64,000 nt of DNA from Azolla caroliniana (taxonomy: Eukaryota > Polypodiophyta). The translations under genes were made by a program, and so were the position numbers. A model generated the notes under the pieces. That model searched no databases, was not told where the DNA came from, and saw only the letters and a list, made by a program, of their open reading frames with translations. The stretch covers positions 8,556,001 to 8,620,000 of the forward strand of contig JBHGNT010000015.1 in the NCBI GenBank assembly GCA_043228905.1. The letters are read 5' to 3'. Below, one piece after another: positions 21,975 through 30,538 of this stretch; within the stretch, counting starts at the first letter, position 1; the number at the start of each line of letters is the position of its first letter.

Positions 21975-22623
21975 TGTTGGGAGACAGGTCCCTCCGGATG
22001 GGAAGGGAGAAGAACAGTGTTGATGAACAAACTCGGCCTCGGCCGAAACCGGATGAGGACTACCCGGCTACGGAGAGCCGGATGGTGCAGACCCGGTGAA
22101 GACCGGATGAGGAGTACTCGTCTACGGAGAGCCGGATGGTGTAGACCCGGTGAGAAGTGCTCACCGGACGAAGAGACATATTAGTAAATATGTTTATGAG
22201 AGTCCATCATGGCTATATTTGTAAATAGCCGAAAAGTCATATTAGTATAAATATGACTTAGGGCAAACTTATAGTTAACAGTTGTTATTATTCTTGTTGG
22301 TGCAAGGAGAGAGAGAGCGCGGAACTGTGTACAGAGAGAGAGAGAGAGAAAGAGGTCGTCGCCTCTGTTGTAACCGCCGCGTGTGGCGAAGATTGTGAGC
22401 ACGAGGTCGTTGCCTCTGTGAACTCACTGTTGTACATTCTAGCATAGTGATAGTTTGCAGCCTGTGGGCTGCCGTGGTTTTTCCCTACTTTGGGCTTTCC
22501 ACGTAAACATCCTGTGTACTCTTCTCCTCTTTGTGTCGTGCGTTTCATTTCCTGTTTTCTGTGTATGATTTTAAGCTCGGTTGTGGCCGAGCATTGCGCA
22601 TAAGGAGCATTGAGTTCCCGTCA
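21975..22623 (+). mobile_element. Solo LTR of the C2 family inside C2 integrase, target duplication CTATG
   Basis: 649 bp from TGTTGGGAGACAGG to GAGTTCCCGTCA, flanked by perfect CTATG repeats (21970-21974, 22624-22628). It is on the opposite strand from its host and of the same LTR family. It has two copies of the 54-bp minisatellite, against four and five in the C2 LTRs. It has the inverted-repeat core promoter at 22211-22259. Confidence 0.93.
22246..22251 (+). promoter_or_regulatory. TATA box in the loop of an inverted repeat (solo LTR)
   Basis: TATAAA between arms AAGTCATAT (22234-22242) and ATATGACTT (22251-22259), which overlap its last base. A second hairpin, GGCTAT/ATAGCC (22211-22216, 22225-22230), lies just upstream. 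The same arrangement occurs in both C2 LTRs. Confidence 0.6.
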
Positions 22624-22628
22624 CTATG

Positions 22629-24318
22629 AAAGTCATGAAGTACTGCGCTCCGGCATGTGACTTCGTGTCTACTTGACACACATCCGTATGCACCAACTCC
22701 AGTGGTGGATTACGTCTCATCGGTGGCCTTGGTCGGAAGGAGGTCCGGTTTTGCTTACCGGCCAGACAATCAGTGCACTTCTCCAAGTGCACGTTCTTCA
22801 CTGGAATGAGGTTGTCGTCTGCAAGCCTCTTCATCCCCTTCTCGCTCATATGACACAACCTCTTGTGCCATAACTCACCGGCAGTGTCGGATGCCACGTT
22901 CACTTCTTCCGGACATAGTGCACTTCTCCAAGTGCACGTTCTTTACTGGAATGAGGGTTGTCTGCAAGCCTCTTCATCCCCTTCTCGCTCATATGACACA
23001 ACCTCTTGTGCCACAGCTCACCGGTAGTGTCGGATGCCACGTTCACTTCTTCCGGACATAACCGGGCATTCATCAGATACAATGTGTTGACCTTCCGTGC
23101 TCGAGCCACAATCAAGCTCCCTTTGCTGAACTTCATGACACCGTTTCGGATGCTACCCGTGTAGCCTTCATCATCAAGCCGACCGGCTGATATCAGGTTC
23201 AGACGAACCTCCGGAACGTGTCGGACATCCTTCAGCAGCAACTTGCATCCGGTTGGGGTTGTCAACCACACGTCTCCTATGCTGACAATTTGGCATGTAC
23301 CTTCATTCCCTATTTGGACACAACCGTGATCACCGATTGCGTAGAATGAGAAGCATTTCCGATCCGGGGTAAGGTGGAACGACGCTCCAGAGTCTACCAC
23401 CCAGGTCATCTCATCGTTGGCAAGGTTTATTTCACTCTCCTCGGTGATGAGCATAAACTCTTCTTCACTTGCCGCGATTGCCGTCGTTCCCTTCCGGTCC
23501 GGCCCCCTCCGGTCTTTACCATTCTGGTCCGAGGTCCGCTTCGAATCGGTACCATAGGTCTCCTTATCTTTCCGGAAATGCTGACAGTTCTTTTGGAAGT
23601 GTCCCGGCTTGCCGCAATAGAAGGAAGTGGGCCTCCCCCTTGACTTTGACCGTGTCCCCGACTTCTCCCAGTTCTGGGGACTACGGTTTCTATGTCTTCC
23701 GCGTTCCGATTCGGTAAGGAGTGCTTTGGAGTCGGAGCTCATATCTTTATCTTTCCGACGCGCTTCCTCATCTAGCAAGCTCGACTTTACTCTTGCTAGG
23801 CATAACCGCTTTCCTTCCGGACCGGCGTTGCCCAAAGTGACAACCAACGTCACCTAGTTATCCGGGAGGGAACCAAGCAGGAGTAGTGCTAGTACCTCGT
23901 CGGCGAGAGGTACTTCCAATGACGTTGCCTGGTGTATCAGTCCCTGGAAGGCATTCATGTGCTCCGCCATGCTGGAGCCATCTTGGCACCGGAGTCTTAC
24001 TAGCTTCCGGAATATCGACACCTGGTTAACCGCATTTTTGTTTTGAAACATTATGCCGATCTTCTCCCAGAGCTCATGAGCCTTGCTCTCTTCATTGAAG
24101 TTGTTGTATAGGCTCATGTCGATGAAGCACCGTATGTACGCCGTTGTCTTCATGTGCATCACCTCCCATATTGTGGCATCGATCTTGTCCGGTCTCTTGT
24201 CCCCGATCTGAACTGGTAACCAAAGATCTTTAACCATGAGCATGTCCCTCATCTTCGACTTCCATACTGAATAGTTGGAGCCGGTGAGCTTGAACATGCT
24301 GCCAAACGATTCGTCCAT
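22629..24318 (-). pseudogene. gag-pol: C2 Gag, knuckle, protease and integrase N-terminus
   Basis: From ATG 24318: Gag core (MFKLTGSNYSVWKSKMRDML, MEHMNAF-like segment), a stop at 23854-23856 where Trp is expected (PDN*V), a CCHC knuckle (CGKPGHFQKNC, first Cys changed to Phe-Tyr context, about 23620-23580), protease (WVVDSGASFHLTPDRKCF, about 23400-23350), the GAG-preintegrase motif (LWHKRLCHMSEKGMKRLAD) and the first integrase strand (LVHTDVCQVDTKSH), running into the solo LTR. The preintegrase motif occurs twice because of a tandem duplication (22776-23059). Confidence 0.88.
22776..23059 (-). repeat. Tandem duplication of about 140 bp in C2 pol
   Basis: Two adjacent copies (about 22776-22914 and 22915-23059) of the segment encoding VNVASDTxGELWHKRLCHMSEKGMKRLAD. 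The copies differ by a few substitutions and small indels, one of which shifts the frame. Probably a replication slippage event. Confidence 0.85.
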
Positions 24319-24333
24319 TTTCTGTGTCGTGTT

Positions 24334-24345
24334 GCTATGATACCA
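24334..24345 (-). other. C2 primer binding site
   Basis: On the minus strand TGGTATCATAGC, one base from the initiator Met-tRNA site, two bases behind the LTR end CCTGACA. Confidence 0.85.
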
Positions 24346-24347
24346 CT

Positions 24348-25105
24348 TGTCAGGAACAACACACTCCCTATACGGAACGCTCGGCCACAACCGAGCTTAG
24401 AATCATACACACAAAACGGGAAATAATGAATGACACGAAGAAGAGACGAGTATGCAGGATGTTTACGTGGAAAACCCAAACTAAGGGAAAAACCACGGTA
24501 GCCCACAGGCTGCAAACTATCACTATGTTAGAATGTACAACAGTGAGTTCACGGAGGCAACGACCTCGTGCTCACGATCCTCGCCACAGGCGGCGGTTAC
24601 AACAGAGGCAACGACCTCTTTCTCTCTTTCTCTCTCTGTACATAGTTACGCGCTCTCTCGCTCCTTGCACCAACTGTAAGAATGACAACAAAAACTACTA
24701 AAAGTTTGCCCTAAGTCATATTTATACTAATATGACTTTTCAGCTATTTACAAACATAACCATGATGGACTCTCAGAAACATATTTACGAATATGTCTCT
24801 TCATCCGGTGAACACTCCTCACCGGGTCTGCACCATCCGGCTCGCCGTAGCCGAGCACTCCTCATCCAGTTCTCACCGGGTCTGCACCATCCGGCTCTCC
24901 GTAGCCGGGTACTCCTCATCCGGTTCTCATCGGGTCTGCAACATCCGGCTCTTTGTAGCCGGGTACTCCTCATCCGGTTCTCACCGGGTCTGCATCATCC
25001 GGCTCTCCGTAGCCAGTAACTCCTCATCCGGTTTCGGCCTCGGCTGAGTTTGTTCATCAGCACTGTTCTTCTCCCTTCCCATCCGGAGGGACCTGTCTCC
25101 CAACA
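24348..25105 (-). repeat. C2 5' LTR (758 bp)
   Basis: TGTTGGGAGACAGGTCCC to CCTGACA on the minus strand. Four copies of the 54-bp minisatellite (about 24820-25030). GGCTAT/ATAGCC-type hairpin and TATA inverted repeat near 24705-24765. The right flank ATAGT (25106-25110) is the target duplication. Confidence 0.92.
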
Positions 25106-25320
25106 ATAGTCTGCCGAGTTGGCTATGTACACGAGTCCCTCATCAACTTGGCTCCTCTCTCTCCCCATCTGGAGAGAACTGTTTCCTAACATCATCATTA
25201 TTATTACCATAATAATAATAGTTGAGTTCTCAAAGAGTCGACTCACTGTTTTAGACTCTTCGACTGTCGGCTTTCCAAACAGTCGGCTCTTCCTTTCACT
25301 AGAGGGACATATTCCCAACA
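25106..25320 (-). repeat. C1 5' LTR, outer part
   Basis: Begins TGTTGGGAATATGTCCCTC at 25320 on the minus strand. It includes a segment with ATTATTATTATGGTAATAATAATGATG that is also in the truncated LTR at 27811-28374 and absent from the C4 LTRs, so there are at least two LTR variants in this family. Confidence 0.85.
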
Positions 25321-25365
25321 TGATATATATGTTGTTTCCTATATTTCATGGGTTTTCACATTGTT

Positions 25366-25700
25366 GCCTAATTCAATACAATCTTCCAAAAGAATAGGGT
25401 GGAGCTGATATGAAGGAGATGTGATAACAAGACTCTTACTTTCAGCCACGTTCGCAGCTATCTCCTCATCGGTTGCAACGTCATCAGCACCAGAAACCTC
25501 ATGCACCCTCCTTAATCAACACGATTCTACAACAACATGGTCGCTAATTAGCTACTCAGCTACATCTTAGCTAACTAACTATTCTTCTAGACTATGACAG
25601 TAGCTAATTAGCTACCACAGATCTAATTAGCTACTTCGCATAGGTATGGTACTAGCTAATTAGCTACCACTTAGCTAATTAGCTACTCTTTGTCGACTCT
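25366..25700 (-). repeat. Inverted copy of the palindrome array plus unknown frame
   Basis: On the minus strand: about 150 bp of TAGCTAATTAGCTA units (25690-25540), then a copy of the first 55 or so codons of the unknown frame at 3088-3531, ending CIELGN, with one in-frame stop near 25514. The order array-then-frame is the same as at 1740-3531, so this is a second member of one dispersed repeat. 25321-25365 is short unassigned flank of C1. Confidence 0.7.
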
Positions 25701-27245
25701 CGGCCGAATCGAGTAGAAGTCGATTCGATCGAAATCGAATCCAAACCAATTGGCCGATTTAATACTCGGCAAAATCGAGAACCAACTGAAGAACAAGGGG
25801 AACCGGTTGAACGAGGAACCAAATTTGACTCGACCGAAGAAATCGAAGAAGAACTCACCGTGCGGAATGGAGGCCGAAGATATTCCCTAAGAGAAAGAAG
25901 CCCCCCCCCCCCCCCCCCCTAGATTTCCGGATGAAGAGCGTGTACTGCTAACCAATGAGGGGGAGCTGGAAAGCTTTGAAGAAGCTAAACAAGATAGCCA
26001 TAGCCAAAAGTGGTTTAGTGCCATGCAAGAGGAGATGGATTCCTTGCATGAGAATCACACATACGAATTGACCGAGTTAGTGAAAGGGAAGAAGGTACTA
26101 TAGAATAAGTGGGTATACAAACTAAAGCCATAGTTTCCCTGGTCGTAAAGATGATGTCAACTCGAATAGTGTTGAGCATCGCGGCCAACATGGATCCCGA
26201 AGTCGAGCAAATGGATGTCAAGACTGCCTTCCTCCATGGAGATTTGGAGAAAGAGATATACATGCTCCAGTCGGAAGGATTCATGGAGAAAGGTAAAGAG
26301 AACCTGGTATGCGGATTGAGAAAGAGCATGTATGAGTTGAAGCAGGCACCTCGGCAATGGTACCGAAAATTCGAATCCTTCATGACCGACAATGGGTAGC
26401 ACAAACGCAGGCCGATCACTATGTGTCTGTGAAGAAGTTCGATAGAGGAGATTTCCTCATACTCCTACTATATGTGGACGACATGATGATTGTCGGACGA
26501 GACCTGAGGAAAATCGGAAGCTTGAAGAAGGCCTTGAGTAGGTCGTTCTCGATGAAGGATATGGATTTGACAAAGCAAATCCTGGGGATGCACATTGTTC
26601 GAGTGTGAACAAAGAAATTATTAAGTTTGTCACATGAGCAATATGTGAGAAAAGTGCTCTAGAGATTCAACATGGAAAGCGGGAAACTGGTCGGCTTGAC
26701 ATTGGTGACGAACTACAAGCTGAGCAAAGATCAATGTCCAAAATCGAAAACCAAGAAGGCCGAGATGTCAAAAGTACCTTATGCCTCAGCGGTTGGAGTG
26801 GTTAGCCGATATATGAGCAATCCGAGAAGAGAGCATTGGGCTACTGTGAAGTGGATACTTCGGTACTTGAGAGGCACCTCGAATGTGTGTCTTCGATTTG
26901 GCTCAGGTAATCCCACATTGGAAGGTTGCACGGACTCGGACATGTTGGTTGATGTGGATACTAAGTGATCCATGTCCAGATACGTGATGACTTATGCAAG
27001 GGGAGATGTCTCGTGGCAATCAAGGTTGTAGAAGGTTGTGGCGTTGTCGACCATGGAAGTCGAGTACATGGCCGCAACAGAAGCCAGTAAGGAAGTAATT
27101 TGGATGAAGGAATTTATCGGAGAGTTGGGAATTCAACAAGAGGAATTCCGACTCCATTGCGATAACCGGAGCTCCAACCACCTTGCAAAAAATGATGCCT
27201 ACCACTCGAGGACTAAGCACATATAGAGGAGATATCCTTGGCTCC
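25700..27245 (+). pseudogene. pol: Copia C5 RT and RNase H, decayed
   Basis: A degraded C-terminal half of copia pol. It has an acidic linker, a 19-C homopolymer (25901-25919) in place of a Pro/Arg-rich stretch, the RT N-terminus (MQEEMDSLHENHTYELTEL, 26028-26085), a deletion/frameshift near 26130, RT ([27 protein letters not shown] near 26480) and RNase H (SRTKHI near 27215). The last 40-50 residues and the polypurine tract normally found before a copia 3' LTR are missing, the LTR following within 15 bp. Closest in the window to C2/C3. Non-functional. Confidence 0.85.
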
Positions 27246-27469
27246 TGTTGGGAAAATCGATCTCTTCGGATGGGATCCGGTGATGAATAAAGAGGAGCCG
27301 GTGAGAACCGGAAGAGAAAACAGATTTGTAAATATGTCTTGAATAAGCCCATTGAGGCTATATTTGTAAATAGCCCTAAGTTCATATAACTATAAATATG
27401 ACTTAGGGAATGACTTTACAGTGTGAGAGAGAGTTTTTTTGTGTTGTGGTCATATTGTTGTAACCGTTG

Positions 27470-27521
<52 letters not shown>

Positions 27522-27795
27522 CAGAGCGATACTTTGTCGTAACTGCCACTGTGCGAAGAAACAGAGCTCAAGGTCATTGCCTTTGAGTCTCTGATTGTAT
27601 CCCTTTCTCTTCATAGTGATAGTTCGGAGTCTATGGGCTCCCGTGGTTTTTTCCCTATTAGGGTTTTTCCACATAAACATCATGTATCATTTTTTTTCCT
27701 TGTGTACTCTCCATTTCCCATTTCTGTGTTTGATTCTTATAGAAGTGTTTCACTACTCGGTTGTGGCCAAGCGATATTCCGCGCATTTCTCTTCA
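27246..27795 (+). repeat. C5 LTR (550 bp), followed by a primer site
   Basis: TGTTGGGAAAATCGATCTC to TTCTCTTCA. It sits as a 3' LTR behind C5 RNase H, but is followed after three bases by TGGTATTAGAGC, which belongs behind a 5' LTR. Contains GGCTATATTTGTAAATAGCC, a TATAAATA core (about 27390), and a long GA microsatellite (27473-27519). Confidence 0.85.
27473..27519 (+). repeat. GA microsatellite in the C5 LTR
   Basis: About 23 uninterrupted GA dinucleotides in the R/U5 part of the LTR. Shorter GA runs occupy the same place in related copia LTRs here (about 22319-22345, 41996-42012). Confidence 0.95.
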
Positions 27796-27798
27796 AAT

Positions 27799-27810
27799 TG
27801 GTATTAGAGC
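27799..27810 (+). other. Primer binding site behind the C5 LTR
   Basis: TGGTATTAGAGC, one C>T change from the initiator Met-tRNA site. It shows that the preceding LTR also acts, or once acted, as the 5' LTR of a second tandem unit. Confidence 0.75.
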
Positions 27811-28374
27811 GACTGTTCGGAAAGCCGACAGTCGAAGAGTCGAAAACAGTGAGGCGACTGTTTGAGAACTCGACAATTATTATTATGGTAATAATAATGA
27901 TGATGTTAGGAAATAGGTCTCTCCGGATGGGGAGAGACATGAGCCGAGTTGATGCGGGACTCGTGTATATAGCCAACTCGGGAGATTATATTTGTAAATA
28001 GTCTCAAAGTTGCGTACGTATATATGTAACTAGGGAAAACTTTAGAGGTGTGACAAACAGAGTAGAAATAGGAGTTGTAGTGTGCAGGAGAGAGAAAGAG
28101 AAGGGAGAGTCACGCCATAGCTGTGTGTGTAACAGCAGACGCGAAGAGCCCTGTGCGGCTGATACACTCGATAGAGTGTTGTATTCCTCTCGGTGTTGTA
28201 TATCCACTTTTTATAGTGAAGATTCTATTCACCCGTGTTTTTCCCCGTTTTAGGGTTTCCACGTAAATCTCTGTGTACATCTGTTTATCTTGACTTTTTG
28301 GTATATTGCTATGATTCGTATTTCAGCGCATAGTTCGTTCATTGTGATTTATATTCCGCAACGATTTCTCAACA
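27811..28374 (+). repeat. Truncated copia LTR of the C1/C4 family
   Basis: Starts at GACTGTTCGGAAAGCC, which is about 36 bp inside a C1/C4-type LTR, and runs to the end TTTCTCAACA. It contains the TAATAATAATGATGATG segment of the C1 5' LTR. It joins directly to the C5 primer site on the left and to C3 gag leader on the right. No TG start or target duplication remains. Confidence 0.75.
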
Positions 28375-28389
28375 CAAACAACACAGGAA

Positions 28390-29992
28390 ATGGAAGAATC
28401 TTACGATGGCATGTTCAAGCTCACCGGGTCCAATTACTCAGTGTGGAAGTCGAAGATGAGGGACATGCTGGTGGTTAAAGATCTTTGGTGGCCGGTTCAG
28501 TTTGGGACAAGAGACCGGATAGATTGATGACACGGTGTGGGAGGTGATGCACATGAAGACGACGGCATACATCTGGTGCTTCATCGACATGAGCCTGTAC
28601 AAAAACTTCAATGAAGAGAGCAAGGCTCATGAACTCTAGGAGAAGATCGGCATCATGTTCCAGAACAAGAATGCCGTTAATCGGGTTTCGGTATTTCGGA
28701 AGCTAGTTAAGCTCTGGTACCAAGACGGCTCCAGTATGGTGGAGCACATGAATGCCTTCAAGGGGCTGATACACCAAGCAACCTTGTTGGAAGTACCTCT
28801 TGCCGATGAGGTACTTGCTTTGGTCCTACTCGGTTCCCTCCAAGATAGCTGGGAGCCGTTAGTTGTAACGTTGGGTAACGCCGGGTCGGAAGGAAAACAA
28901 CTATCCCTAGCAAGGGTCAAGTCGAGCTTGCTAGAAGAGGAGGCGCGTCGGAAAGACAAGGAGGTAATCTCCGATGCCAAAGCCCTCCTTACCGAATCGG
29001 AATGCGGAAGACAAAGGAATCGAAGTCCCTAGAACCGGGAAAAGTCGGGGACACGGTCAAAGTCAAGGGGGAGGCCCACTTGCTTCTATTGCGGCAAGCC
29101 GGGGCACTTCCAGAAGAACTGTTGGCATTTCCGGAAGGACAAGGGAACCGACAGTACCGATTCAAAGAAGTCACCCGACCCAAACGGTTCGAATTAGTGA
29201 GGCCCGGACCAAAACGGAATGACGGTGATCGCGACAAGTGAAGAAAAACTAATGCTTATCACCGAGGAGAGTCAGTTGAACCTTGCCATCGACGAGACAA
29301 CCTGGGTTGTCGATTCCAGAGCGTCGTTCTACCTTACCCCGGACCGGAAATGCTTCTCATCCTACACAGCCAGTGAGCACGGTTGTGTCCGGATGGGGAA
29401 TGAAGGGACATGTCGAATTATTGGCATAGGAGATGTGTTGTCGACAATATCAACCGGATGCAAGTTGTTGTTGAAGGATGTCTGACACGTTCCGGAGGTT
29501 TGACTGAACCTAATATCAGCTCGTCAGCTAGATGATAAAGTCTACACAGGTAGCATCTGGAACGATATCATGAAGTTCTGCAAAGGGAGCTTAATAGTGG
29601 CTCGAGCCCGGAAGGTCAACACATTGTACTTGATGAATGCCCGGATATGCCGGGGAGAAGTGAACGTAGCATGCAATACTGCCGGTGAGCTGTGGCACAA
29701 AAGACTGTGTCACATGAGTGAGAAGGAGATGAAGAGGCTTGCCGAAGACAACCTCATTCTGGTGAAGGACGTGCAACTTGAGAAGTGCACCGAGTTCTTG
29801 GCCGGCAAGTAAAACCATACCTCCTTCCGGTCAAGACCACCAATGAGACGGAATGCACCACAGGAGCTGGTGCATACCGATGTGTGTCAACTCAACACAG
29901 AGTCACATGATGGATCGCAGTACTTTGTGACGTTAATAGATGACCACAACCGAAAGTTGTGGGTCTCATCGTTGAAGACGAATGATCAGGTG
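28390..29992 (+). pseudogene. gag-pol: Copia C3 Gag, protease and preintegrase, decayed
   Basis: From ATG 28390: Gag (MFKLTGSNYSVWKSKMRDML), a frameshift near 28510, a stop at 28637-28639 (expected Trp), the Gag core to about 29000, the knuckle region with a shifted frame (CYCGKPGHFQKNCW near 29075-29120), protease with D-S-G changed to D-S-R (WVVDSRASFYLTPDRK, 29300-29345), two CGA>TGA-type stops at 29483 and 29501, the GAG-preintegrase motif (LWHKRLCHMSEKEMKRLAED, 29690-29750) and the first integrase segment, ending at the gypsy-3 target duplication CTAAC. It is the same family as C2. Its 5' LTR is missing and replaced by a C1/C4-type LTR. Confidence 0.88.
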
Positions 29993-30143
29993 CTAACTGT
30001 CATGATATGGCAAGACTCGAACCCATGACCTTAGGTTATATGGGTCGAGCTCTTGAACATTATATCATCTATTGTAATACGTAGGATATTATTTTCATTT
30101 ACATTTTATTATAGGAAATTAATGTATATTCCAGATTTCTCTG

Positions 30144-30161
30144 GAACATTCTAGAAGCTTC
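30144..30161 (+). promoter_or_regulatory. Perfect heat-shock element in the gypsy-3 LTR
   Basis: GAACATTCTAGAAGCTTC gives four alternating GAA/TTC units at strict 5-bp spacing, 20 bp upstream of the TATA box. The arrangement is the canonical binding site of trimeric heat-shock factor. Present again at 40322-40339 in the 3' LTR. Confidence 0.75.
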
Positions 30162-30181
30162 AGGATTACTCCTGAGAACAC

Positions 30182-30226
30182 TATAAAAGAGGGCACTAGA
30201 CATTATGTTGAACCAAATTGGTTTAA
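30182..30226 (+). promoter_or_regulatory. Core promoter and predicted RNA 5' end of gypsy-3
   Basis: TATAAAA at 30183-30188 is followed 32 nt from its start by CAAATTGGTTTAA (30214-30226), where plant transcription would begin. This sequence is complementary, allowing one G-U pair, to the 13 nt behind the LTR (30472-30484). Confidence 0.65.
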
Positions 30227-30471
30227 TGCCAGTCTTTAGCCTCATAGCCCTTTTGTACTTACTCTTCTTATAATATATAATTTGTTATCATCATCTCTCT
30301 CTCTCTCTCTCTCTCATCCTCGCTATCTCTCTCTCTCCTCTTCTCTCTTCCTCTCTCGGGAGTCTTACGCAGTCTCGTCCTCTTAGTACTAATAGTACTT
30401 CCCTTCTCTAGTACTAATTCTCTCTTTGCTTAGTACTAATCCTCTCTCTGTTTAGTACTATTCCTGACAGT

Positions 30472-30484
30472 TTGAACCAATTTG
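30472..30484 (+). other. Self-complementary primer binding site of gypsy-3
   Basis: TTGAACCAATTTG, two bases after the LTR end. It matches no tRNA 3' end that I know, but is the exact reverse complement of CAAATTGGTTCAA at 40392-40404 in the 3' LTR. This is the geometry of the self-primed Tf1/sushi group. Confidence 0.65.
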
Positions 30485-30538
30485 CTTCTGTCTCTCTCCC
30501 TTCATACTAATCTCTTACTCCTCTTTTCTTTTCATCCC

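Larger units (their letters stand above)
18666..25105 (-). mobile_element. Copia C2, full length, target duplication ATAGT
   Basis: Complete copia element of 6.44 kb with two LTRs (24348-25105 and 18666-19486), primer site, gag-pol, polypurine tract and a perfect 5-bp target duplication ATAGT (18661-18665, 25106-25110). Inserted in the 5' LTR of C1 in the same orientation. It carries a solo LTR in its integrase and several stops and small deletions, so it is not autonomous now. C3 and probably C5 are relatives. Confidence 0.93.
13001..25320 (-). mobile_element. Copia C1, interrupted by three insertions
   Basis: Ty1/copia element read from 25320 down. The 5' LTR is split (25320-25106 and 18665-18295) by C2. 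Then come the primer site, gag (18266-17636), an LTR insertion in gag (16176-17630), the rest of gag-pol (16170-13193), a polypurine tract and the first 70 bp of the 3' LTR (13070-13001), where G1 inserted. It belongs to the same family as C4 by LTR start (TGTTGGGAATATGTCCC) and protein sequence. Its own outer target duplication cannot be checked because the far end of the 3' LTR is not in the window. Confidence 0.85.
29998..30469 (+). repeat. Gypsy-3 5' LTR (472 bp)
   Basis: TGTCATGATATGG to CCTGACA. It contains a four-unit heat-shock element (30144-30161), TATAAAA (30182-30188), and a pyrimidine-rich U5 with repeated TTAGTACTAAT motifs (about 30380-30460). Closely similar to the 3' LTR at 40176-40643. 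Confidence 0.93.
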
